A stretch of DNA of 64,000 nucleotides. Source: Batkoa obscura. Taxonomy: Eukaryota > Entomophthoromycota > Entomophthoromycetes > Entomophthorales > Batkoaceae. The translations under genes were made by a program, and so were the position numbers. Positions 10,364-22,381 of the stretch are shown here, piece by piece; positions within the stretch are counted from its first letter, which is position 1; each line of letters starts with the position of its first letter. The stretch covers positions 806,001 through 870,000 of the forward strand of contig JASVEC010000012.1 in the NCBI GenBank assembly GCA_030770535.1, in the 5' to 3' direction. The notes under the pieces are model-generated. The model made no database searches and was not told where the DNA came from. It saw nothing but the letters and a program-made list of their open reading frames with translations.

Positions 10364-12724
10364 TAATTAATAAATAGAATTATCAAAAGAACTCGATGGA
10401 TTAAATTATATAAATAAAAGTGTTATATTTGAAGTGATTTAAATTAGTATTTTATAATTATAATTATAATTAACATCATTTTAGGTGAATAATTATTATT
10501 ATAAACAAGTATAAAGAATGTTTTAGTTATATATCATTTGCTTATAATTTATATAGGATAAAATAGAGAATAATGTTCAATTAAGTTCAATTGAATTTCA
10601 ACTTAATACTATGTATCAAACAATATTAAGTAATTATTTTAATATTTTATAAACTTATAACTTATTTTAGATTGTTTATATTTTAATAATAATTTTAATC
10701 AAATTAAACATGTATTATTATTAAAGTAAATTATTATTATTAGATAAAAGTTATAATATTAATATTTATGATAATGTTTAATTATAGTTTAACATCTAAT
10801 AATTTAAAAACATTAATGTTTTATAATGATGATGATTTAAAATTAAATTATTTATTTCAAATAATTTCAAAAGTTAAAAAGTAATAAAATTAAAATAAAT
10901 TAAAATAAATCAAAATAAATCAAAATAAAATTAAAATAAAATTAGAATTAATTATTGGCAATTTGAAAATAATGAATTGATGAAATTAAATTACTTTGAT
11001 AATCAAAAAGGAATTAAAAGTAATATATCACAGGGGATACACGGTAAAAATAAATATTTTTATTTAATTATATTATAATATTTTTATTAGCAAATTTAAT
11101 TTCAGATTTAAATAATGGTTTATTATGTATAAAATTATATACTTTTACATTAAAAAATATAAAAAAATTAAAGGGTAAAATTAAAGAATTAATATTAATT
11201 ATAAGTTAATGAATTATTATAGAATTATTAATTAAAATTACCAAATTTCAATCTTTAAATATATCAATAATATTATTATGTAATATAGAACTATTAAAAG
11301 TAAAATTAATAAATAATTTAAATAATAATTAATAATAATTGATTTAATAATTGATTTAATAGAAAAAATATCCGTTTGATTTAAATGTTTTATTAAAGTA
11401 AATAATATTTAATATTTTGTTTATATTATTTATATTATTAATATTAATTAAAGTGACTTTGATATTATAGTTAAAAAAAAAGATATTAATACTAATCAAG
11501 AAATTAATTTATTTTTAAATAATACATTAATTGATGATAATTATTTAAATAATCATTATCAACAAAATGATAAATTATTTATTAAAATGAAAAATGTAAT
11601 TCAATTAATAATCAATAATTGATAAATTATAATTATTTTATTTTATTTTATTTTTAGTATTTGAAAGTATTATATAATTTAGATATAAGGTAATTAACTT
11701 ATATGATTCAATAATAATAACAATAATAATATATTAATATTGTTTTTATTATAGTTTAAGTGAATGTTGTCAAGAAATAATAGAAATTTATTTTAAAGCA
11801 TTAAGGAATTTACAATTAAATAAAAAGAAATGTATATTAAATCCACATGATTCATTATCTGTAAGGAATAATAATAATAATAATAATATTAAATAATAAT
11901 ATTAAATAATAATATTAAATAATAATATTAAATAATAATATTAAATAATAATATTAAATGATAATATTAAATAATAATATTAAATAATAATATTAAATAA
12001 TAATATTAAATAATAATATTAAATAATAATATTAAATAATAATATTAAATAATAATATTAAATAATAATATTAAATAATAATATTAAATAATAATATTAA
12101 ATAATAATATTAAATAATAATATTAAATAATAATATTAAATAATAATATTAAATAATAATATTAAATAATAATATTAAATAATAATATTAAATAATAATA
12201 TTAAATAATAATATTAAATAATAATATTAAATAATAATATTAAATAATAATATTAAATCTTTTATTTATAGAGTTTAATTAAAATTACTATTTTAAATGC
12301 TAAATGTTTTTATAGAAAAATAGCAACTATTGAAGATGGTTTAATAAGGTAATTATGTTTATTTTATTTTATTTTATTATTATTATTATTATATTTAATT
12401 TGTTTTTAGTATAATTTATAATGAAAATAATTTAAAAATTAAATTTCATTATAAAGTTATTTATATTAAAAAAAAAGATAATATTGGTAAATCAATAAAA
12501 ATAAAAATAAAAATATATAATATTTATTAACATTTATAGATTATAATATCTTTAATACAAATGATATAAATAATGAATTATTATTTAGCTTACCTATCAA
12601 TAACATTTCTTTTTTATTGAAAAAAGAAGTACAATATTGGCTATCAAATAATTTATCAAATAATTGCTATAATTACACAAAAGTTGATTTAATCAAATAT
12701 CTCATTCATTTATTAAATTTATAA
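8788..12724 (+). CDS. MCMDC2-like MCM-domain protein, left-arm copy (multi-exon)
   Basis: Spliced gene with about 20 short introns. Exons read in order: N-terminus 'MDKNTDLFSEKSLYSFS'; 'HRFPIDPEDFTRYG', cognate of the MCMDC2 N-domain; 'EQVEIKIRLFNLPN'; 'FIILNGIINSIWEKRYKM', then a zinc-ribbon-like 'YNCQNSLCRDKNYL' ... 'LLCSSCLKKMQEIVEDR'; 'EIQWILITEKGNDICSVML'; 'DLVNKFNIGQEIQFLCKPTY', matching the 'N-I-G-N-E-Y-K-I-I-G-I-P-T' stretch of MCMDC2; then 'IHANLISDLNNGLLCIKLY' of the degenerate ATPase part and 'ILNAKCFYRKIATIEDGLI' of the MCM lid. No Walker A lysine motif seen, as expected in MCMDC2. The animal protein supports meiotic recombination. Last exon ends '..KYLIHLLNL' with TAA at 12722-12724. 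The order and spacing of these motifs drive the call; individual splice sites are inferred. A second, near-identical copy lies in the right arm. Confidence 0.7.
10310..10366. repeat. (TTA)n microsatellite
   Basis: Run of TTA/ATT triplets within an intron of the left MCMDC2-like gene; its mirror is at about 22325-22382 in the right arm. Confidence 0.8.
11871..12258 (+). repeat. 13-bp minisatellite (unit TAATAATATTAAA), left arm
   Basis: About 30 head-to-tail copies of a 13-bp unit inside an intron of the MCMDC2-like gene, preceded by a few AAT triplets. One variant unit (TGATAATATTAAA, near 11959) interrupts the array and has a counterpart at about 20726 in the right arm. Confidence 0.9.
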
Positions 12725-12783
12725 CAAAATAAACTAAATATTTAATGCTCGTTATTATATTATTATATTATTATATTATCAAT

Positions 12784-13012
12784 ATTTACTATTTATAGTC
12801 ATTAGTAATTCAATTGATTGGTAGTACAATCAGTACCCAATGAAGAGTAAGTCAACTAAGGTTAAAAAATTATGATGATATAATTCTTGAAATGATTAGT
12901 TGTATTGAGTCATCAAAATTAACGATTTAAAATTTAAAACAATAAAAGAAAATTGATTTTGATTTTTAATCTTATTCATCTATCCTTAACTTTAAAGCTA
13001 CATAAAAGAAAG
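12784..13012 (+). promoter_or_regulatory. HIS5 upstream region with Gcn4-type TGAGTCA site
   Basis: The 229-bp interval between the inner edge of the left arm and the HIS5 start contains TGAGTCA at 12906-12912, about 100 bp before the ATG. This is the exact core bound by Gcn4/CpcA bZIP regulators in fungi, which activate amino-acid biosynthesis genes on starvation. Position and target gene fit; binding is inferred. Confidence 0.5.
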
Positions 13013-14254
13013 ATGCCATTTAATTTCAACTTAAAATCTATTGTACGCCCCAACATCCTCTCCTTAGAACCTTATCGTTGTGCCCGTGATGATTATAATG
13101 AAGGTATCTTATTAGATGCCAATGAAAATAGTTATCCTTTCAATCCATCATCAACTTATTTAAACCGATATCCCGATCCTTATCAATTATCACTAAAGCA
13201 AAAGATAATGTCATATAAAAAGATTGATAATGTAAAAAAATTATTTTTAGGAGTCGGATCGGATGAAATAATTGATTTAATATTAAGAATATTTTGTATT
13301 CCAAGTCAAGATAGTATATTAATTTGTCCACCAACTTATGGTATGTATAAAGTGTGTGCTAAAATTAATGATGTTAAGGTAATTACTTGTCCTTTATTAA
13401 AAGAGAAATTTCAATTGGATGTGAATAATGTAAGTTATTTTTATTATTTTATTTATATTAATATTAATAATTTAATTATTATTTAGATATTAAAAGTGTT
13501 ATCATCTACCCCAACAATTAAAGTCATCTTCCTTTGCCATCCTGGTAACCCAACTGGAAGTTTATTAAATTTAAATGATATTGAAATTCTATTAAATAGT
13601 TCTTTTAATGGTGTTGTAGTAGTCGATGAAGCCTATATTGATTTTGTAGATTCTAAATATTCTTGTTTAAATTTATTAAATTTATATCCTAATTTAATTG
13701 TAACTCAAACATTATCCAAAGCTTTTTCAGCTGCTGGAATTAGGTAAATCAAAATTATTAGAATATAAATTAGAATTCTATTTATTGATTAATGAATTTA
13801 TTATATTAGATTAGGTATTGCTTATAGTCATACGGAAATTATTCAATTAATGAATAATACTAAAGCACCGTATAACATCTCTTGTTTAACTATTGAAAAA
13901 GGAATGGAAATTTTTGAGCCAATAAATTTATCTACAGTTTCCAATAACATCTTTAAAATCAGCGAATCCAAACAATCTCTAATTAAACAAGTATCAAACC
14001 ATCCTCAATTAACTTTATTAGGTACTTCAGATGCTAATTTTTTATTAATGCAAGTCAAAAATAAGGATAATAATCCATGCTCCAATAGAGCAAAAGAAGT
14101 TTACAAATATTTAGCAGATGAATTGAAGATTGTTATTCGTTATAGAGGTAATGAAGTGCATTGTCAAGGGTGTTTAAGAGCTACAATAGGTACAGAAGAT
14201 GAGAATCAAAAAATGTTAAGCGGATTATTCAAGGCTTTAGAGAAGATTGAATAA
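13013..14254 (+). CDS. HIS5: Histidinol-phosphate aminotransferase (HIS5 type)
   Basis: PLP enzyme converting imidazole-acetol phosphate plus glutamate to L-histidinol phosphate in histidine synthesis. Three exons: 13013-13429, 13487-13743 and 13810-14254, joined by GT..AG introns of 57 and 66 bp, giving about 372 residues, normal for fungal His5. Motifs: 'IVRPNILSLEPYRCARDDYN', 'ILLDANENSYPF', 'LNRYPDPYQ', 'LFLGVGSDEIID', 'HPGNPTG', 'VVVDEAYIDF', PLP lysine in 'QTLSKAFSAAGIR', 'MNNTKAPYNIS', and the C-terminal 'RYRGNEVHCQGCLRATIGT'. An in-frame ATG at 12953 would add 20 residues with no counterpart in yeast His5, so 13013 is preferred. Lies in the centre of the inverted repeat, convergent with eIF3l. 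A TGAGTCA site upstream suggests general amino-acid control. Confidence 0.95.
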
Positions 14255-14411
14255 AGAAAACAAAAGAAAAGAAAATTATAAAATTATGATTTTGTTTTGT
14301 TATTAATTGATTAAAAAAATGCATATTAATTCGATAATTAACATCCATTTTAATATTAACTATCAACATAGACAAAAAAACTTGCTCCAATAATCAGTAC
14401 CAATAAGAACA

Positions 14412-14460
14412 CATTCAAAATAAAATAAAATAAAATAAAATAAAATAAAATAAAATAAAA
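14412..14460. repeat. (TAAAA)n pentanucleotide repeat
   Basis: About nine TAAAA units in the intergenic gap between the convergent HIS5 and eIF3l genes. Confidence 0.85.
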
Positions 14461-14586
14461 CATCAGATTTACTGATTATTTTATTTTAAAAAAAGTAAAG
14501 ATTCCATTCTATCCATACATGACGAGGTAAGTATGTAAAAGGAAAGAAAGTTTAAGCTTATAAAATTTCATTAAAAAATTTACTCT

Positions 14587-16768
14587 TTAATTTTTACGAA
14601 TTTTTAAGCTATCAATCATATCTTCAAATTTCGAAATATTACGAATATACCAATCCCCATATCTTCGAGCAATTTTATGTTCTGTTACCATAATAATATC
14701 CTAATAATATTATTAATATACACTTCTAACAATTTAATTTATATTAAACTAAACCTTACCTTATTAACTGTAAAATCTAAATCACTAGCTAAAGTATATT
14801 GACCATCCAATAAATTACCTACGTTTAATTGTTTCTTTTGTTTTGATTTTAATTTTAATATTAATAATTGTCTTCGAACTTCATCTTTATCAATATTCAA
14901 GAAACTTGCCAACTTCTCAATAGATAAAGTTGAATATAAAGCAAGATAAGATCTTAAAGTAGGAATAAGATATTGATGTTTAACTTCTTGTAAAAAGATA
15001 CTTAATTGATATTGAGTAGCTGATTGTTTTTGTTCTGATTCATCCATTTTAGTTAATGTTGGTGAGATAAATTTAGGACAAGAATATAGATACAATTCTT
15101 CATAAGTGGATAAATTCGACTCTAATGTACGCATAGATGACATTTGTTCACTATATTTTTCTTTAAGAGTATTATGAATATGTTCATCAACTCTACTAGA
15201 AAATAAAGAGATACACATAGCTAATAAAGCATACATTTGATCCACTTTTTTATTCATCTAATATTAAAAAATAATATAATAAATATTAATTAGTTTATAT
15301 TATTAAATATATTGAAAATATTCTATTTTACCTGATCAAATTGATAACTTTTCGTTTGAAATATTTTAGTTCTTGCCATAAAAGATAATATATGAGAAAA
15401 AGAACGAATAGCATCTGCATATCTTCTCATCATCATATAACAAAATCCAATATAATAATAAACAGTTACATGACATGCAATGACTCTATGAAATGGTGAT
15501 TTTTTACTTAAATCCACATTATCTAAAGTTTTTAAGGCCATAGTATAATTGCCTAATAAACAATGAACTCGAAGTAATCCAATGATTGAGAAATATCCTA
15601 ACATTTTATATAATGGTTTATTGATATAATCTTCTTTTTCTTCTCTATTAAAATAAATAAATTAATATAATAACATAATGTTAATTGAATCATTTTAGAC
15701 TTACACTTCCAATTGTAAACCTTGTTCTTCTCCATTTTTTAAAGCTTCTAAATGTTCATAAATACTTGATTTTTGAATTAAAGAATAAAGAACATTTAAA
15801 ACAGAATAACATGACCAAACCTAAATAATAATAATAATAATTAATATATTTACTTTTTTTATAATAAAATAAAAATTTACTTGTGGATTTTCTTTTAATA
15901 AAACCAATTCTTCTTCTGTTTTATTTTTAGTTTTATTTCTAAATGTTGAAAATGTTTGAAATTGATAAATAAATTCATCAATAATATCCCATAACCATTG
16001 GTTAGGTAATTCTAATGGTACTGGGCCATCTGAATCTATTAATATTAATAATTGAAATTAATATAATATAATATAATAATTATGATTTTAGTTATAATTT
16101 GATACTGTATGTGAGGGTATAAAAAATAGTATTAAACTTCAACTTACTTAAAATATAATTAAATAAATCACAATAATTTTCATATGATTGAAAGCGGTGT
16201 TCAATACTTGGTTGTAATTTAGAGTAAATATGACGATAATAAAGTTCACGATATAATGTTAAAAATACTTGATCTATAAAAATAAAAGTAAAAATATTAT
16301 TAATTATTCCATAAAAGTACATAAACCATCAATAAATTTCTTTTGCATGATTTTTAAAATTCTTAAATCAAAACTTACCATCACTCACTAAATGGCTCAC
16401 AACATCTGGATCTGGCCATGAGCTTTTAGAATAATATCTTTCAGTTAATTTATTAAATAAATTTTCATAAATGTATTGTAATTCATAATAATTATTTTCA
16501 ACTAAAGCGTGATGAAATTTAAAGATAAATTTTTTAATTTCTTCTGGTAGTCCGTTGACTGCCGAATTAACACTTTCAATCGAATGACTATGCTCTAAAA
16601 ACGAGGAAAAAGAAGTGGATTAATGAGAACATTTGACAAATATGAGAATTAGATAATATTTAAAAAAAATTACTTACCATATTCTTCTTCCTCAAGATTA
16701 CTTGGATATAAATTAGGTGTTAATACTAATTCTAAAGGAATATCATCATCTTCATAATCGTTATACAT
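14587..16768 (-). CDS. Translation initiation factor eIF3 subunit L
   Basis: Component of the eIF3 complex that recruits mRNA to the 40S ribosome; present in most fungi but absent from S. cerevisiae. About eight exons on the minus strand from ATG 16768 to TAA 14587. Readable blocks in order: acidic start '[16 protein letters not shown]'; '[20 protein letters not shown]'; '[20 protein letters not shown]' and '[16 protein letters not shown]'; '[20 protein letters not shown]'; '[15 protein letters not shown]'; '[20 protein letters not shown]'; '[17 protein letters not shown]'; '[15 protein letters not shown]'; PCI-domain part '[20 protein letters not shown]'; C-terminus '[20 protein letters not shown]'. 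These match human eIF3L block for block. Tandem with RFC1 on the same strand. Confidence 0.93.
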
Positions 16769-17125
16769 TTTAATATTTTCTTTCTTCCTTTATTTGTTTT
16801 ATCTATAAATTTAATTATCTTAGTTGCTCTCTTTATATATAAAAAGTAATTTTGAATATTGAATTTTGCTACAATTAAACGCTTTAAATTTCATAGTTTT
16901 AATTGGTTCAATTTAGAAAAATTAAAGTATTATTATGGGATTTTCTATTTTTCAACAATTTTAAGATTTTAATATCAAAACATGATCAAAAAGAACATAT
17001 CAAAAAAGTGCACAATAAAAAATAGAAAATAAAAGTAAAAAATAAAAAACGTATCAATTAACATAATCATAATTCATTTATTATTATTCTTACATCATTC
17101 TACATTCATCTTCATTCATCTTCAT

Positions 17126-19536
17126 TCATTTCTTACCCTTTTTCACACGAGTACTTTTAGTCCCTGTTGCCTTTGCTTTTCTTTTAGTTGCAGCTCCCTC
17201 TTTAGCTTTTGATATCAATTTATCTTTCATTACATCCTCATCATCTTCCTCTTCTTCCTCTTCTTCTTCTTCATTCAATTCACCTTCACCTAATACATCC
17301 TCCAAATCTGGTATGGCTTCTTTTTTAGCCTTAACCGAAGCAATAACTACATTAAGCATCGTTGGATGGGATTGTTTATTGTAACTAAAATAAAAGAAAT
17401 AAAAGAAATGTTAATTGAATTCTATAGATATAAAATAGTATATTAAAACTTACGTTCTAGTAAATGCTGATTTGACACTGGTTGGTATACCTTTTAGAAT
17501 TTCACTACCAGCTTGAGAACCAATACCTAAATCTATTAATGTGTCCCAATCTTCTTTATCAAGATAATAATTATCCATAAATCGAATTGTTTTTGATATA
17601 CCATTCTAATTCAATTAATATGTTAATAAAAAATAATATAAAAAAAAGATTCAATTAAAATAATAAAACAATATTAATTCACTTACATTCCCATCCTTAA
17701 TTAATTCTTTAGTTAATTTATTATTTAATGTTAATAAATAATTTTGTCTTAACTCATTTTTATCTCCTGAGATTTTCACTTTCATATGTAAATGAGTTTG
17801 TTTCAATAATCGATTATATTTATTTGTTTTTGAATTCTGTCCTAACCAACTAAAATGATATTGTTAATTAATATTAATTAATATTACTCTATTACTTAGT
17901 AATAATGATTGTCGTTATTTGACTTACCTTGGAAATCGATATCTATCACTCATTTTACCATGCATAAAATGAGACGGAATTGCACAAGAATAAGCAGCAT
18001 GTAAAGGCATTAAATCCCAGTTTTGAGAACTAAATTGATTAACAATTAATTAGTAATTAATGAAATTTAATTTTACTTACGTATGAATAGATTTTTCAAT
18101 TAAATCTGCTTGAGAAATAAATTCAGAAGCATGAACTATTTTATCTAATGTTTCTAATTCTTTTTGTTTAAAATTCATTGTTGAACTACTAGGTTGACAA
18201 TATATATAATTTTCCTATTCATTTATTTTAATATAAATTAATTATTATTATTTATCTATTTTATAAATATCTTAATAAACTTACTTGTATCATTAATGGA
18301 GCCAATTGATAATCATGAAAATATAACTCAATTCGATCAGCAAACGAATCATTCATATAATTTTCATTATTAAAATAACGACTAGCAATATCAAATGGAT
18401 TTAACAATACATTTTTTTTCATCATATTTGAACTAAATTTAATATTAATATTAATAATTTGATTTAAAAGCTTATTAATTATCTTATAATAAATAACTTA
18501 CAATTCTTTCGATTGTTCTTTAGACATACTTTTACTAGTTAATCTCCAACTTGATAACAAATTAATAATTTGTCGAATATCATTACGACTAGTTTCTACT
18601 AAAGTTTCTAATACATTTTCAGATAATTCAAGTCCTTCTTTAGTAATAATTTTTTGAATTAAAGGTCTTATTTGGGCAGCTGTAGGTCTATTAGAATTAA
18701 TTAATTATTACGTTACTTGATTTATTTAATATATGAATTAAATTTACCTTCGAAATCGATAATCAAAACAATGATTAGCTAATGATTTAATTTTCACTGA
18801 ATTTCGGTCATTACAGATACAAATAATTGGTACCTAATTAATTAATTAATATTAATTAATATCAATTAAAAAATACATTAAATAATATAATTAATACCTT
18901 AGTAGTCTTTAATAACTTAATAATTTCTTGAATACCACCTCTATCTCCACCTGACATACCATCAATTTCATCTAAAATCAATACTTTTTTTCCACCTTTG
19001 TTTTTATCCTTATCTCCCTCCTTCCTCTCCTGCTTCATTTTATCTTTTTTAAAATACGATAAAATAGTATTACAACTTAATATTTCTTTAATCTTTTGTT
19101 CAATACTTTTCTTTGATCTTGTATCTGAAGCATTAAATTCAATAGCTTCATAACCAGCTTCTTTACAAGCTATATAAGCTGCACTTGTTTTTCCAATACC
19201 TGGGGGTCCACTGATTAACACAGAACGAAAATTGACTTTGGTTTCAAGACCATTAGGGTCCCTAACAAATAAGAAAAAAAATAAGTTAATTGAACTTATG
19301 AATAATGAATATTTTTATATTGAAATTGATAAAAAGGAGTGAAATGAGAAGTATTTGATAAAACTCACCATGTTTTTAAAAATATAATCAAATTGTCTAC
19401 TAATGTTTTATTACCAATTAAATCGAGTTTATTTACTGGTCGATATTTTTCTACCCATAAACTATATTGATAATTACTATTAAAAATTATTATTAGACTT
19501 GAATTAATGTTACTTATTCGTTGCTGCAACACTCAT
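17126..19536 (-). CDS. RFC1: Replication factor C large subunit RFC1 (core and C-terminal part only)
   Basis: Clamp-loader large subunit that loads PCNA. About 11 exons on the minus strand. Blocks in order: 'SLWVEKYRPVNKLDLIGN'; Walker A 'LISGPPGIGKTSAAYIACKE'; 'EFNASDTRSKKSIE'; Walker B 'VLILDEIDGMSGGDRGGI'; 'PIICICNDRNSVKIK'; 'FDYRFRRP'; 'SRNDIRQIINLLSSW' (sensor region); 'LYFHDYQLAPLMIQENYIY'; 'SWLGQNSKTNKYNRLL'; 'IRFMDNYYLDKEDWD'; 'IPTSVKSAFTRTYNKQSHP'; then an acidic run and a Lys-rich tail ending at TGA 17126. Collinear with yeast Rfc1 from its AAA+ core onward. The visible start 'MSVAATN' directly precedes the core, so the N-terminal BRCT region is absent. The right arm of the inverted repeat begins about 350 bp upstream, and no BRCT-like exon is visible in that gap. 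Either a short form or truncated by the rearrangement. Confidence 0.93.
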
Positions 19537-19948
19537 CTGTATTTTTTATTATTAATTGTAGTTTAATAAATGAATATAAAAGGAAAATTGAGTTATTTTT
19601 TCTTTTGATAAATTAAAGGATGGAAGTTACGTTGATAAAAAGTTGATTGGTTGAATTATTTTTAATTTAATGAGATGACATTTTTATTTCATTTTGTTTA
19701 CTTTTCATATAATATAAAGATTAAAAATTAAAAGAACAACCATTTTTATAGTTAAAATAATCAATAATAATTAATATTAACTATTTTATTAGATAATCTA
19801 ATATCCAACTTAATCAAGATGAGAAAATGAAACTTATCAGTCGTTTTATAATCACTTTATTAAGAAATATAAATAAAAATCATTGATAATATAACAATAT
19901 AATAATATAATAATATAATAACGAGCATTAAATATTTAGTTTATTTTG

Positions 19949-22322
19949 TTATAAATTTAATAAATGAATGAGATATTTGATTAAATCAACTTTTGTGTAA
20001 TTATAACAATTATTTGATAAATTATTTGATAGCCAATATTGTACTTCTTTTTTCAATAAAAAAGAAATGTTATTGATAGGTAAGCTAAATAATAATTCAT
20101 TATTTATATCATTTGTATTAAAGATATTATAATCTATAAATGTTAATAAATATTATATATTTTTATTTTTATTTTTATTGATTTACCAATATTATCTTTT
20201 TTTTTAATATAAATAACTTTATAATGAAATTTAATTTTTAAATTATTTTCATTATAAATTATACTAAAAACAAATTAAATATAATAATAATAATAATAAA
20301 ATAAAATAAAATAAACATAATTACCTTATTAAACCATCTTCAATAGTTGCTATTTTTCTATAAAAACATTTAGCATTTAAAATAGTAATTTTAATTAAAC
20401 TCTATAAATAAAAGATTTAATATTATTATTTAATATTATTATTTAATATTATTATTTAATATTATTATTTAATATTATTATTTAATATTATTATTTAATA
20501 TTATTATTTAATATTATTATTTAATATTATTATTTAATATTATTATTTAATATTATTATTTAATATTATTATTTAATATTATTATTTAATATTATTATTT
20601 AATATTATTATTTAATATTATTATTTAATATTATTATTTAATATTATTATTTAATATTATTATTTAATATTATTATTTAATATTATTATTTAATATTATT
20701 ATTTAATATTATTATTTAATATTATCATTTAATATTATTATTTAATATTATTATTTAATATTATTATTTAATATTATTATTTAATATTATTATTTAATAT
20801 TATTATTATTATTATTATTCCTTACAGATAATGAATCATGTGGATTTAATATACATTTCTTTTTATTTAATTGTAAATTCCTTAATGCTTTAAAATAAAT
20901 TTCTATTATTTCTTGACAACATTCACTTAAACTATAATAAAAACAATATTAATATATTATTATTGTTATTATTATTGAATCATATAAGTTAATTACCTTA
21001 TATCTAAATTATATAATACTTTCAAATACTAAAAATAAAATAAAATAAAATAATTATAATTTATCAATTATTGATTATTAATTGAATTACATTTTTCATT
21101 TTAATAAATAATTTATCATTTTGTTGATAATGATTATTTAAATAATTATCATCAATTAATGTATTATTTAAAAATAAATTAATTTCTTGATTAGTATTAA
21201 TATCTTTTTTTTTAACTATAATATCAAAGTCACTTTAATTAATATTAATAATATAAATAATATAAACAAAATATTAAATATTATTTACTTTAATAAAACA
21301 TTTAAATCAAACGGATATTTTTTCTATTAAATCAATTATTAAATCAATTATTATTAATTATTATTTAAATTATTTATTAATTTTACTTTTAATAGTTCTA
21401 TATTACATAATAATATTATTGATATATTTAAAGATTGAAATTTGGTAATTTTAATTAATAATTCTATAATAATTCATTAACTTATAATTAATATTAATTC
21501 TTTAATTTTACCCTTTAATTTTTTTATATTTTTTAATGTAAAAGTATATAATTTTATACATAATAAACCATTATTTAAATCTGAAATTAAATTTGCTAAT
21601 AAAAATATTATAATATAATTAAATAAAAATATTTATTTTTACCGTGTATCCCCTGTGATATATTACTTTTAATTCCTTTTTGATTATCAAAGTAATTTAA
21701 TTTCATCAATTCATTATTTTCAAATTGCCAATAATTAATTCTAATTTTATTTTAATTTTATTTTGATTTATTTTGATTTATTTTAATTTATTTTAATTTT
21801 ATTACTTTTTAACTTTTGAAATTATTTGAAATAAATAATTTAATTTTAAATCATCATCATTATAAAACATTAATGTTTTTAAATTATTAGATGTTAAACT
21901 ATAATTAAACATTATCATAAATATTAATATTATAACTTTTATCTAATAATAATAATTTACTTTAATAATAATACATGTTTAATTTGATTAAAATTATTAT
22001 TAAAATATAAACAATCTAAAATAAGTTATAAGTTTATAAAATATTAAAATAATTACTTAATATTGTTTGATACATAGTATTAAGTTGAAATTCAATTGAA
22101 CTTAATTGAACATTATTCTCTATTTTATCCTATATAAATTATAAGCAAATGATATATAACTAAAACATTCTTTATACTTGTTTATAATAATAATTATTCA
22201 CCTAAAATGATGTTAATTATAATTATAATTATAAAATACTAATTTAAATCACTTCAAATATAACACTTTTATTTATATAATTTAATCCATCGAGTTCTTT
22301 TGATAATTCTATTTATTAATTA

Positions 22323-22381
<59 letters not shown>

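Larger units (their letters stand above)
8665..12783 (+). repeat. Left arm of ~4.1-kb inverted repeat
   Basis: Matches the reverse complement of 19882-24021 from TTATTTAATATTTTTAATGC at the outer edge to ATTATCAAT at the inner edge. The 123 bp upstream of the gene have equal length in both arms, and the encoded first exon is identical at the protein level. The only length differences I find are 13 bp inside an intronic minisatellite and 8 bp in the AT-rich inner tail. Contains one complete MCMDC2-like gene. Confidence 0.9.

Noticed and set aside
11871-12258. CRISPR-like array
   Set aside because: The repeats are contiguous 13-bp units with no spacers, in a eukaryotic intron; it is a minisatellite.
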